Below, one piece after another: positions 23,786 to 34,991 of a stretch of DNA of 64,000 nt; position 1 is the stretch's first letter; each line of letters starts with the position of its first letter. Source of the DNA: Mesorhabditis belari (taxonomy: Eukaryota > Nematoda > Chromadorea > Rhabditida > Rhabditidae); assembly GCA_958450365.1 (NCBI GenBank), contig CAUEEP010000743.1:8487501-8551500 (forward strand). The letters are read 5' to 3'. Made by a program: the position numbers and the translations under genes. The notes beneath the pieces are model-generated. The model made no database searches. It had not been told where the DNA came from and worked only from the letters and a program-made list of their open reading frames with translations.

Positions 23786-25787
23786 ATGAGCCCAAAATCT
23801 TCTGTGGATAAACGAAAACGAATGCGCCAACTCCCAAAAGCCACCAATTTTTCTCCAGAAGAGGTAGCGTTAAAAGAAATCCTTTATAATTGAAAGAGAA
23901 TTACCCAGTTACTCGTTCTTTTTACTGAATTGGCCGCTCGTTTCGATGGTTATTTCCCTTTAAGATCACCACAAACAAATGCTGCACCAAGTCGTCTACA
24001 GGTTTAACACCAAAAATTGGCAGCAATTATTCATTAAATGACAGATTTGTGGTGAAATCGCTGCAATCATTACGAGAAAATGCGGATTTGAGCGAAAAGA
24101 TAAACAAGTAAAGTTAAAAATTAAGCGGAGTACTGTAATTGAATGAATTCAGGTTCTGGAAAGGATTCGATTAGAAATAAATCGATTAAAAGGACGACTG
24201 GAAGTTTCTTGTATTAGCCGCACATCTTTTATCAGTAAATTTTAGCTGGAGAAGGCAGTTCAAACCGATGCATCGCTTTCATATAAATTACATCCACTTC
24301 CCTTGTATCTTGTAGAAATCGAGCCATTATTTCGACAGTATCTCGAAAAATTTGAATCACTATCAATCTGATTTTTTAGATATAACCAATTAGATGAAAG
24401 AGCCTCATCATCGTGTCAGATCAACGATTCAATAGGTTATTTCCAAATGTTTTAGACTTTTGCAGAAAACTGAATTTAGATAGATATCGACATTTCAACA
24501 CTTTTCATGAAGTACGATTCTTTCACAATAAACTTTAAATTTTAGCTAGAAAGCAAATGAAAATGATTATTTAGGGTTCAATTTCCGTACTTGATTTATT
24601 TGATGGCGGATCATCGACCTCCTTTTCAAGGTATTCCACCCCATTCACACCACATTCATCCCATTTTTTAGTCCAATCAGTTTTGAAGAAGAATTGTCAA
24701 ATAAACGAGTGCAAATCACAACACCAAATTCATTCGCAAGTAAGTAGTAGTCTTTTTCTTTGAAAAGGTCTTGAACTTTCAGAAACATTCAACTCTGAGA
24801 AGGATGTTTGTAGCAGTTGTGTGAGTGAAGAAACAAGAGATCGAATGAGAATTTGCACGACTTGTCTCATCAATTTGGGAGTTGAAATTAATGAAAGCAA
24901 CTTCGAAGAGGTATTTTAAAAAAATGAAATTACAGGGTGTCCAAAATCCAGAACTCTTTAACTTTTTCGAAACTTCGATTTAAATTCCGGTTTTTTTTGA
25001 GACACCCTGCAATTAAAGTTTTTTTCCTTTAATCAACCAAACATTTTCAATAATTTAGTTGCTTCTGCGAGCATATTGTGCGAATTGCGCAATGGATGGA
25101 CATGTCGATAAAGGACATCGAACAGAGAAAATAGCCAATTATGATGTAATGATGATTAAAATATTTGCTGAAAATGTGAAAATTTAGAAGCAATATCAAG
25201 TTTGCCAGGAGATCAATGCAAAGGTGTCCATGCTGAAAGATGAAATAACGATGATAAAAGGAGAATATTTTGAAGCCTTTGATGCGATCCAACAATTTGA
25301 CCAAGTAACATTTTGATTTTGATCATAATTTTATTTACGCATAATTTGTTCAGATCATGAAGCTTCCGTTTGACGACAAACATCCATGCTTTCAAAATTC
25401 GTCGAAATTCCTTGAATATCTCGATGAACTCACAACGATGTTGAAGATGAAAAATGAGATTGATAAAAAGATTCAAGTCAGTTAGAAACTGTTATATGTA
25501 GAAGAATCAAAAAGAAAGAGAAACTGGGGGAGTTATTGTTTCTTTTATGTCTAACAATAGCTTATCCTTAAACTATTCGTAAACATTTGGAATGGTTATG
25601 TATGGCATTAAATATGACATACCCCATCTACTATCATAGCTTCACAGTACCCAGGAGTACGAAATTTTGAAACTCTAAAGGTTTTTTTCTTTATTAAAAA
25701 AGTTGATCTTCATTTTAGGTGTTTTGGCAGGAGTTTCAGCATCAACTCCAGGATTTGAAACCCTCACCAAATCTAAATAAACTATAA
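23786..25787 (+). CDS. Unassigned protein with CxxC pairs (B-box/TRIM-like)
   Basis: The ATG at 23786 lies 19 bases after an acceptor (ttttcag), suggesting trans-splicing. About ten short exons end at TAA 25785-25787. The N-terminus is basic (KRKRMRQLPK), then helical. The exons at about 24784-25150 carry CSSC, CTTC and CANC pairs followed by H-x4-H (HVDKGH), reading like a zinc-binding B-box region. A coiled-coil-like tail follows, rich in Lys, Glu, Met and Gln (about 25185-25780). This arrangement (zinc-binding box, then coiled coil) resembles TRIM-family proteins, but I see no RING domain and cannot name an orthologue. The last two introns are longer, and one intron contains a tiny inverted-repeat element. 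The function is unknown. Confidence 0.6.
24933..25009. mobile_element. 77-bp mini inverted-repeat element
   Basis: The ends CAGGGTGTCC and GGACACCCTG-like (gagacaccctg) face each other, with a homopolymer-rich centre. TA is on the left and CA on the right. It lies in an intron of the CxxC gene and is probably a decayed mariner-type end pair. Confidence 0.55.
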
Positions 25788-26535
25788 AATTGTGTTTATT
25801 TCCCGTTTCAATAATAAATTTTGTCTTTCAATTTACAATTCCACAAAGTTACATAGAACCTTTGACAGAAGGGCTACAATTACTCTCATGAAGACTTTTT
25901 ATGAACCCATGTGCAATTACTTTTTTGTTTGCTATCAATTCAATTACAATTCGTTCCTTTCATTAACCATTGAAATGGAATTATCATCTTTCTCTTTTTA
26001 AAAATCTCACAAAGAACTTTCGGGGTACTGCTCTCGTTTTTGGCAAAGCGCCATCATCTCTAGCTACATAATTGAATCGGTGCTCTCTTCAAAAAAACTT
26101 TTCAGTTTTTTCCCTTTTTCTATCGACATTCGATTTTAAAGTTTTTCTTCTCTTAAAACGGCAATACCTCAATAGTTTACAATGACAGGGAAAAGTTCTC
26201 TTGATTTTATGAAACAAAACGATCTACATGCTAAAGCCTTCATCAGCAAGGTTTTTTCTTCAAAAAAATCGATGAGACTTTCTTGGTGCTTTCATTTTTG
26301 GAAATTAATTGTCATTTCTTTGCCAAACTATACAATGCCCCGAAATTATCTCTTAAAAAGCCAACGGGTTATCAAGTGAATATTCACATATCTGGTGGGT
26401 GGAATAATTGTCACCATATCATTTGTTTTCCTTCATCTCGATCATCTGATTATTGCTTTCTTTTTCTTTTTAAAAAACATCATTAGTAAACAAATTTCTT
26501 CATCGTTTTAACTGTTTAAAATCGAAATTTTTAGC
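25788..26535. other. Intergenic upstream of ifet-1
   Basis: AT-rich. An exon-like 69-base stretch (26182-26250) begins ATGACAGGG and could end at a donor (AAG/gttttt), but it does not join the ifet-1 frame. The region ends in ttttttag directly before the ifet-1 ATG. Confidence 0.45.
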
Positions 26536-29500
26536 ATGCAATCAAGCGGCGAAAACAGCGATAATGGAGAGGGATCATCTCAATTTATTCCGGATAATAT
26601 GCACCCATTGGTGACTTCGCTATTGGAAAGAAATTACATCGAAAGGAATCCCGAAAATTGTTTTGTCTATGATCGCGATGAAATGATTCGTTTATCAAAA
26701 GTCGAACTTTCGGTCACTCGTCCTTTACATTTTGCGGAGGAATTTAATGGGTAAGGCGAAAAAAAGAGAGGCTTATTTGAGCGTTATTTAAAGATTTTAC
26801 TTTGCGACTATATTGACTACTTTTCAGAGATGACGGGAAATTCTCACCAGCAAAATGGATGCAACATTTATGGGATCAGCAGGACAACGAAAATAAAAGC
26901 GCAAAGAAAATTGGGGACACTTTGAAAGCGGAAACGAGTTATGAGGGTACGTTTTGAAGATTAGAAGTAACAAGTAACAATTCAAACTTTTAGCAAAAGT
27001 TTAAGACTTTAAAAGACAACAAAAATGAATGACTGTTTGCTTTAGATGGTGCCATTCTTTCACCACAGCGAAGAGGTTTCTCTGGTGGATGTTGTCCGCC
27101 TGATGAAAAATCGGATCGAGTAAATTCTGATGGAAATCGAACAAAAACTGGGAACTCTTGGACACCAAATGATGGGAAAACTCGTTGGAATGAGGATCGA
27201 AAAGGAGCTGATGACAAGAAGAAGAGTGAATCTTTTAAAAAATAAAGAAAATGGAAAAAGAGTTTAGATAAAGGTGAAGGGGATGATTGGAAATTGACAC
27301 GTGGAAGAAGTTGGAGGGATTCGGACGAAAAAGGAAAACAAGACTTCAAATTGCCATTTGTAAGATATTCACAAACCATTCTAATACTTATTCGATAGTT
27401 TACATTGCTAGACGCAATTATTTAGCAAAAAGCCTCGGATAAACTGAAGACGAATGCAAATCAAACAAGCTCTTCTTGGAAAAACTCAAATTCGACACAG
27501 AAAGATTTTCGACCAGCGTTTGGAAGACACAAAGACTTGTAATAATTAATCTATAATTTTAAATGAAATGTTTTGCAGTCGAGGAAATAATGTGGGTGGA
27601 GATGAAAGATTGCCTGAATGGGTTGAAGATGGACCTTCAACAATGGATGATGTTATCGAATTGAAAGGATTTGAAGATAGTGCCACAAAAAGTTTGTCTT
27701 TCAATATTCATTAGAGATTTAGTTTCAAAAAAGAGAAAATTTCAAAATTAAACAATTTCAGGAAAAATTCCCAAACAAGAGATGCCAGCTCCACTTTCTG
27801 TGAAAACGGAGCTTGATGGACAGAAAAGTGGAGAACAATTGGCATTACCTGAAACAGACGCGGAATTTGCTGCCATTTTAGGGCTATGTGATGAAATAGC
27901 TCCACAGAAAACCGATATCTCAGCACAGGTCAGTAATTCATTACAATATTTCCACTAATAATTATATATAGAGTGAATCGAATGCAACTTCTGGAAGTCG
28001 ATTGAGCCGTTTCTTCAAAAAACCAAACGTTTCTACACCAAATGAATCAAATCAAGATATCGGTCAGAAAGAAGCACAAAAGATGCTGGGCGATTATTCG
28101 GGAAACGACTCTCAAGGAACAAAACAACAACAAGATGGACAAGAAAAATCAATTCTCAAAGAACTCTTCGGTAACAAACCATCGGGATCAAATGAGGTTT
28201 GTAATAAATGTTAAGATCAAAATAGAAAAATGTTAAGGTTTTTGCAAGACCACAATTAAATGAAGGACAGGGAATCAAGGTTTCCGATCTTGAAAGAAAA
28301 CTCCATTCGGGTAATGCTGAAAAGTCGATTACAAGACCAAGTGGTGGAGAGGTAAAAGAGGAATAAAATGGAAATGATTAAGGATAAACTTTCAGGATTC
28401 GTGGGCTGAGAAAGTGAGACATCTCTCGTTAGATAGTCAGAATGTTTGGGGTGAAGATAATCAACCTAGTGGATCTCCTCATCAAGATCGTGGATCAAGA
28501 ATGACTCCACCAAATGTGATCCCTCCCGAGATCCTCACCGGTTTGTCTTAGCATAACTATATCTAGAGTGTGCTCCTCCTGATTAAATAATTAATTGCAT
28601 AAATTTGTATAAACAAATTTTTAATCGATTAAAGGTCAATTATTAGGTTGAGTACTGTGTGTTGGTATGCTATCTTGCGAAAGAAATTTGCGTATAAAAA
28701 AATTTAAATAATTACGGTTTTTGAAGCGCATTAATCACGAGGAATACACTCTAAATATATCTATAAAAAGAAAACATACCTGCAAAAAAATGCTAATTTA
28801 GGTCCAGTGAAAGTGAATCAATTACCCGGTCTTGAATGGGAGCATATCCCTGTTGAGAAACGCTATCTCATGCAACATATCTATCAGACAGCATTGGTTG
28901 AAGCAGCAAATAGTCGAGGTTGTGTACCACCCCCGGAAATTGGTGGGTAAATTAAAGCTAAATCTAGTCAACTTTTACTGTGTTATTTTTTAGTTGATCA
29001 AATTCGACAAGCCTCAATTCTTCGAGTGATGATGCCGAATATTTTCTACCGCTATGAGGAGGCGCAAAATTCGCACTCGTACCATCAACGCCCACCAGAA
29101 TCTTCAAACACTTATCCTGAATCGAAAATGATTGAGAGACAAACGGAGCAAAACCACGAATCACAGGTTTGAATACAATTTTCAATAAAGCACACAAAAT
29201 CTCACATAACTTTTGATACAAAACTTTGAATTGAACGAGTATTTTAGGCAACAACACTGATTCCGGCTTCTGTGGCACGACATATGAAAAGTAATGAACA
29301 AGAAGAGAAAAATCAAATGATTGTCAGCCACCCCGAAGGAAATGAACGAAATTTTGAGAATCCAGGCAATACATTTAGAACAATTAACTAAACGCCAAGA
29401 ATCTCACACTAAAATAACAGATTTCAGAGAAGCCACAAGTGTTGCCGGGTTTGAAAATGGACATGCAAGGTAGCTATCAAACAGTTCTTGGGTCAATGGG

Positions 29501-30283
29501 TGGTGGTTATGCAATGTCAACATACCAAACAGCCACTCCAGCACAATCACACTTTCAACCGAATACCATGCAACAACTACCCACTTATCAACAACAACTT
29601 GGACAATATGCTGTTATGCAACATCATATGATGATTGGTGAGTGCGTTGTTCAAATATAATCATATTTCACATTCACTCTGTGTACACAAACAGTCCTGA
29701 CCAATGACAAAATATGCATTTAGCTCAAGCTCAGCAACAACAACAGCAGCAAACACAGGCAATGTTGATGATGCAAGCAAGACAGCTTTTGGCTCAACAA
29801 CAATTGCAGCAACAACAGCAGCAGCAACGCAACCCGGAAATTTCGTCGATGGTCGTAAGTTTTTCGATTGAAATTATTCAAGGCTTGTCAATAATTTTTA
29901 TCATTCATTACTTGTGAGTTCAGAATCAACACCAATCACGATCAAATGAGAACTTTGCTCCTCCACAAAATGCGCCCAGTCATCTGGAGAGACTGCTGGC
30001 CAATGCAGGCATTCATCCGACGAATCAAGTCAACAAGGTCGCATTAATAAAACTGACTAGATTACCATAATAAGTTTTCGTTAGAAATATACCTAAACCA
30101 ATTTCAAGAACAGTCACAAAAGTTACAGTTCGAATTTTTAAGAATTCTGATTGAAATCGGTAACTTTTTTCTGGATAGTGAGCGCAAACAAGTTTTTTAT
30201 AGTAAAAATTTCAGGTGCCAGCTTCGGGAGGTCGAGCGATGACTCTTGAAGAACTTGAAAGACAACTCACACAACCCAAATAG
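26536..30283 (+). CDS. ifet-1: eIF4E transporter homologue (4E-T), translational repressor
   Basis: The ATG at 26536 follows an acceptor (tttttag) by two bases, which supports trans-splicing and this start. Near residue 37 is an eIF4E-binding site (YDRDEMI), read against YxxxxL-phi. The second key block, near 27595-27690, reads LPEWVEDGP...DDVIELKGFED and matches the conserved 4E-T/Cup homology region that contacts DDX6. Further on come SRLSRFFKKPN (27990-28030), a conserved mid region (28800-29060), and a Met/Gln-rich tail with poly-Gln runs (29700-29840). The end is LERQLTQPK, stop TAG 30281-30283. 4E-T proteins bind cap-bound eIF4E and DDX6 and silence and store mRNA in P bodies and germ granules; C. 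elegans IFET-1 does so in the germ line. The partner helicase gene cgh-1 lies 11 kb downstream. Confidence 0.9.
28558..28760. mobile_element. About 203-bp inverted-repeat element (MITE)
   Basis: It lies in an ifet-1 intron. The left end TATCTAGAGTGTGCTCC and the reverse complement of the right end (TATTTAGAGTGTATTCC) match over about 30 bases with several changes. The interior is AT-rich and non-coding. Its outer bases are AT-rich, so the target duplication cannot be fixed. Confidence 0.65.
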
Positions 30284-31388
30284 ACCCAATCCCCCAGTCA
30301 ACCCATTTATCTTCCCTTAAACATTTTCACATGGTTTTTTTTTCTCCGGTTCCTTATTTACTGGTTGTCAATATGCTGTTTTTTTGTTGCAGTTGCAAAA
30401 ACACTTTTTTAGATCTCTACATATATTTTTCATCAATCAGGAGCTCTTACGAAAATAGCCCAGAAATGACCCACTTTTGAGTGATTCTCTAAAAAAGAGC
30501 TCGGTGATTGAGAAATGATTTCACTTGGGTTAGTTGTATTTAGAATTTCTTTTACTTCCATTATTTTTTTTATTTCAAAGATGGTGCTACGGGTTTTTCC
30601 ACTGTTGACCGATTTTGGTGGGATTTTCAATTGCATAAATCTAAGCTGGAGAATGAAGTTCACATAAAAGGAAATAAAACGAAAAAAAAAACTCAATGGG
30701 GATAATCCAACGAACAATAATCATTATAATGTTCACATAGCTTTCACACAAACCACACTTGCTAAATTGTGAAAGAAAGAATCGAATATGACTATCAAAT
30801 AATAAGTTACCTAATTTTGGAGACAACACTTTTTAAACTACTATCTTTAATTTGCATAGTTAAGATTCAAGGCATAGTTAAGTTCAGTGTTTCATCTGAT
30901 TCTACCCATTTATAACTCTAGTGATAGCCATGTTTTCGATTTCAACAAAAAAATAAACATGGTTTGTTCAGAATAACGATGTTGGACAGCTAAAACCTTT
31001 TTTTTTTCGCTTTCAACACTCTTTGATCTCCAGAAGTTAGCTTCATAAGAGCTATTGATAAGCGTTATAATACACGGAGCTCAAAAGTACAATATGTAAC
31101 GGTAACGCAAAATTTGCATATGTACCAGTTCATTCTACCTCACGCCTTGTGATAAGTGGAGCAGCGTTGAAAAATTCGACTACAGTAATTTGAAGGTTAT
31201 CTTCTTAAATGGAAAACGTTTATTAAGTAGTACAACTTGAAATGCCAATAGAAAGTGAACCAATTTGGAGAAAATCAATCACAGTTCGATCAATCACGGT
31301 GATGGTTATTTTATAATTTTATGCCAACTGGCAAGAAACGAATTGTAAGACACAATAAACATTAAAGCACCATTGCAAGCATTTCTCC
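30284..31388. other. Intergenic between convergent ifet-1 and vps-33.1
   Basis: 3' untranslated and spacer DNA of two convergent genes. It is AT-rich, with no recognised gene, RNA or repeat. The short open frames here look random. Confidence 0.5.
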
Positions 31389-33869
31389 CTAATCGACAAT
31401 ATTTGTAATAAAATCAAGAAAACGATTTCCATTAGTGATATCACTTGATGCAATGAGACTCACAAAAGGCATTCGTTTGAGACAAGCCGCTTCTCCGGCT
31501 GTTATTCCACCAATAACAATTACCTGAAAATTCGAGTTTTTTTGTTAAAACTATTTTAAATTATTTTTAAAAAGTTGAGAATCAATTCGCAAACTCACAA
31601 TTGCTCCATGTGAAGACACTCGTTTTTCTTCGTCGATAATCGATTGCCAGCCAGCAAAATTCACCGCTGCACCCTCTTCAATTGAGCGAACGAGCAATGG
31701 GACATAGCCCGAATATGGTGCTGAGAGATCGGTCATTGACTAAAAGCGTTTTTTGAAGAACATTAAAGAAGAGCATATTCGTTCTGCTAACACTTACAAG
31801 TTCATCATCTTCATCAACGAGAAGTCTCTGTGACTTTTTGAGACTTGTCCACTGAGGAACGCCGTAATCATGGCATTGCATTCTTGTCGCTCCTCTTTCT
31901 TTTACCATTCCAATCTAAAAATACATTTCACCATTTGCTTTTTTGTTTTATTTGTGGACCTTTCTCATTTTCAGCATCTTATCCATTCCCACAACGCCAT
32001 ATGTCTAAATGATGAGTGAGTGTTTATGAAAGTTGCGAGTAAGCTTACATGTAAAATAAGGCGATCGTACACTTGCAAAACGCCTGATTTTAGACCACCA
32101 GAACATAATGATTGCAAGGCTATCAATCTGGAATTCTTGAACGATGAAAATATTTTGGTTGAGGTTCTTTGAACTTTAGAAGAAATGAATCACCTGAGCA
32201 CTTCATTTAATGGTCGATCTTCAATGATTGCATCCTCGATATGGCTGTTTACTTTGTCACCTTTTTCACCATCACTCAACATTATATCTAAATTAGTTGA
32301 ATTTTTTTATTTTATTGAATGAACTTTAAATGTACCTTTCTCAACTAAGAATGTGTCCACAAATCTGTCATAGAAAGGGCCTTCAAGCATTTCAGCCAAT
32401 CTCATATGTTGACTTGCTAATTTCTTCCTGCAAGAAATATTTTTGAATAACTTTTTGTATTTTCCTTTACCTATATGTTATGGCGGGCAGCTTTTTCACG
32501 AGTTGTTTGATTTCTGCCACTGACATTTTATCCCGATCATGCTAAACGATTTTTTACTCAATATTTTTTTTAAGTTCCATACACTTTCATCTTCTCGAAT
32601 TTCTTTCAGAACTGGAGATATCTCATTGGAAAACGCGTTGAAATGAGCGTGTTTCACTCGATCAAAAACCTCATCGGGTAGTGGAATCTAAAATTTTGAT
32701 TTGGAAATCTTTGAAGATTTTCTCACTTCTTTGCTGCCACTATCTCCATTGGTTTCTTTGCCCTCAAAATCAGCTTCTGGTACCTACAATCGATAAAATA
32801 AGACTTATTATTGAATATCTTTTTTAACTTACAATAATTTTTCCATTGAGTTGATAATCATAAACCTCAGCAAGAAGCCCTGAATAGGTGAGTTGAGTAA
32901 GAAGTGGAGTGACTGGATCCATCCAACGATCAACCATTATGATTTTTCCAACTGATAGAGTTGATACACTTGGCGGTGCCACATTCTCTTGCTTAAAAAA
33001 TGATCTCAATTTTAGTTTGTGCAATGTTTAATCCTTTCAAACAATTTTAATAAAGAATTTTTTCAGAGAGCCAAAAATTTTTCAGACCATTGTTACCTGA
33101 CTTCTTATTTTGCCAAACATGTTCAAGATCTGTTCAGCCCATTTGCCCTTTGCATAAATTGGAACTGGATGTCCGCACCAACTGCTCAATTGCTCCAATG
33201 ATCGAGCACATCTGAAATTCGTCATGCAGATCACAGAATTTTACGGTTACAAACTTGTGCAAATAAGTCCAATCTCCGTTCAACAAAAGTCGACTGTGTA
33301 AATCGGGTAAATTCAAAGTGATGACATCGATTGGTGAGGACAACCAAGATAAGGGAAGAGCTCGAACCCATTCGATTTTCGAATAAATCTGGAATTAGTT
33401 TTTCTTTTTATTCTCAACTGTTTCACTCTAACCGATGCACATTCTTTCAAACGTTCTCGAGCAACAAACCAATCATCGGGAATGAAATAGACATAATTAA
33501 GGCTGTTCTAAAAAAGGAATGATCGCAAAATTGAGTCCATTATTACTTCATTTTTGATTTTCATCATGTATTCGATAAGTTCTTCAACAGCAGCGACAGT
33601 GGGTGGCAGAAGATAAATGACATGTCTTGTCGCTGCTTCACCTGGTTGATAAAAGGCGAACATTTCCGTCACTTCGTGCTCTTTCAAAAGAGCCGCTCCA
33701 GCAAACTGAATTTATGATGATTACTATTTGACTTTTTCCGTATCTCTTTTTTCACATTAATGCTTACCAAATTCACATGTCGCATCATTTCACGATTTCT
33801 CCAGACAAGTGTCTTCTGTCCTTCTATCTCATCCAATGCGGAGAAAATCAAACGTCGATTGGCATCCAT
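31389..33869 (-). CDS. vps-33.1: Vps33A-type Sec1/Munc18 protein
   Basis: Read on the minus strand, the exons give a Sec1-family protein of roughly 600 residues. Near the N-terminus is TLVWRNREMM and ALLKEHEVTEMF, matching the Vps33A 'LLKEHEVEKMF' signature. The middle has DRWMDPVTPLLTQLTYSGLL, the classic Sec1 block. Near the end are LRLIALQSLCSGGLK, a PYSGYVPLLVR motif, and a final IVIGGITAGEAACLK. The stop is at 31389-31391. Vps33 is the SNARE-binding core subunit of the HOPS and CORVET tethers, acting in endosome and lysosome fusion. The Vps33A features favour vps-33.1 over the Vps33B-like vps-33.2. I chose ATG 33869 because an acceptor (gatatcag) ends three bases before it. An upstream exon near 34665 could extend it but lacks family resemblance. 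Confidence 0.85.
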
Positions 33870-33872
33870 CAC

Positions 33873-34991
33873 CTGATATCGTAATAGCTATGATTTTTAT
33901 GCCTAGTATTAACACATCCATGACAAAGTCATTTTTGGCTTGGCTGCCGTTTCGGACGACAGCTATCTATGTTAGTTGTAGGCCTGAAAATTTGTAAACG
34001 GGGGCATTCTGGGATAGAGAATCTGAGTCCATTATTAGTTTTTGAGCAACTTGAAACCGAGCCAATACGGTCACCACAAAACTATCTAAAAACTTGGATA
34101 ATTAACCAAATTGGTAAAAAAGAGGAAAACCAAATTTGGATTTTTTCCTTTATGCCTATAGGTGGTTTTTCAGAAACCGCACGATTACATAAACATGAAA
34201 ATTTTCACGTTTTTGTAATCGCACGTCTTCTGGCACACGGCCCTGAATGTGGGGTCGCACCTGGGTAATTAAACCGAATGAAATATCGAAAAATAGAGCA
34301 GCTTTCTTTAAAAACCAAGTACGGATTCGAATTCATTGACCCCGAAAAGCCCCTGGTCCAAATTTTCGGCCCAATCGGCCTCAAAAAAGTGCTAAATCTA
34401 CGTACGGTCCACCGGTGGGCCGTATCGTCACGAATGTGTTAAGTTTGACATTGCACTCTATACTTTGATTTATCTACTTCAACAAAAAAAAGTGTTGAAA
34501 CGGGGGGACACCCCCAGCACTCTTCATTTTCTCTTTTCTGATTGTAATTACTAAAATTTAGCATCCAACTGACTAGATTAGACTAGAATTAAAAACCGTT
34601 TTCATCATTTGATTTCGACGTACCTGTACCATCATCGTTTTTGTTTTCCCAGTTTCCGTTGTCATCTTTTTTATAAGCAGCTCGCGCCCATAAATCGCTA
34701 AAGTCTATGAAATGAAAAAAGAGAAGATCGCGAAAGACTTAAAATAAAGCAGCAGATTCAATTTTTTGACGCCTTGTTGGTAAACTGATATCTGTTCTAT
34801 CCAGAGTGCACATCTATAATTGCCAATCCATGAGGCCATTTTATATCAGTTCCGTAGTTTGTCGTATGTTGGCAATTCTCCAAACTATACTCGACATAAC
34901 ATATCTTAGAGGGACGATTTTCTTTCTTTCTTTCCAAAAATTCTTTTGCTTAATATACTATATTAACTAGTAACTTTTTTTAAATTTAGGC
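33873..34991. other. Spacer between divergent vps-33.1 and hut-1
   Basis: Over 1.1 kb with no firm gene. It holds an exon-like minus-strand frame (34589-34704, separate entry), a near-perfect 20-base palindrome around 34406-34425 (acggtccaccggtgggccgt), and on the minus strand a 14-base match to the start of the SL1 leader (34262-34275). The middle part looks like decayed repeat DNA. Confidence 0.45.
34589..34704 (-). other. Exon-like open frame of unknown gene
   Basis: A good acceptor (tttcatttcatag) precedes a frame reading FSDLWARAAYKKDDNGN and continuing acidic and polar to a TAA at 34589-34591. The composition looks like a real protein C-terminus. A second polar frame (about 34795-34945, with KICYVEYSLENCQ) lies just upstream, but the phases do not join with an obvious donor. 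It could be a small gene, an alternative vps-33.1 5' exon, or chance. Confidence 0.3.

Noticed and set aside
26182..26250. Exon-like stretch starting ATGACAGGG upstream of ifet-1
   Set aside because: It has a plausible donor, but joining it to the ifet-1 exon shifts frame into a stop. Kept only as a possible untranslated exon.
34406..34425. Twenty-base palindrome acggtccaccggtgggccgt
   Set aside because: Short, two mismatches, no flanking structure that would suggest a terminator, operator or element end.
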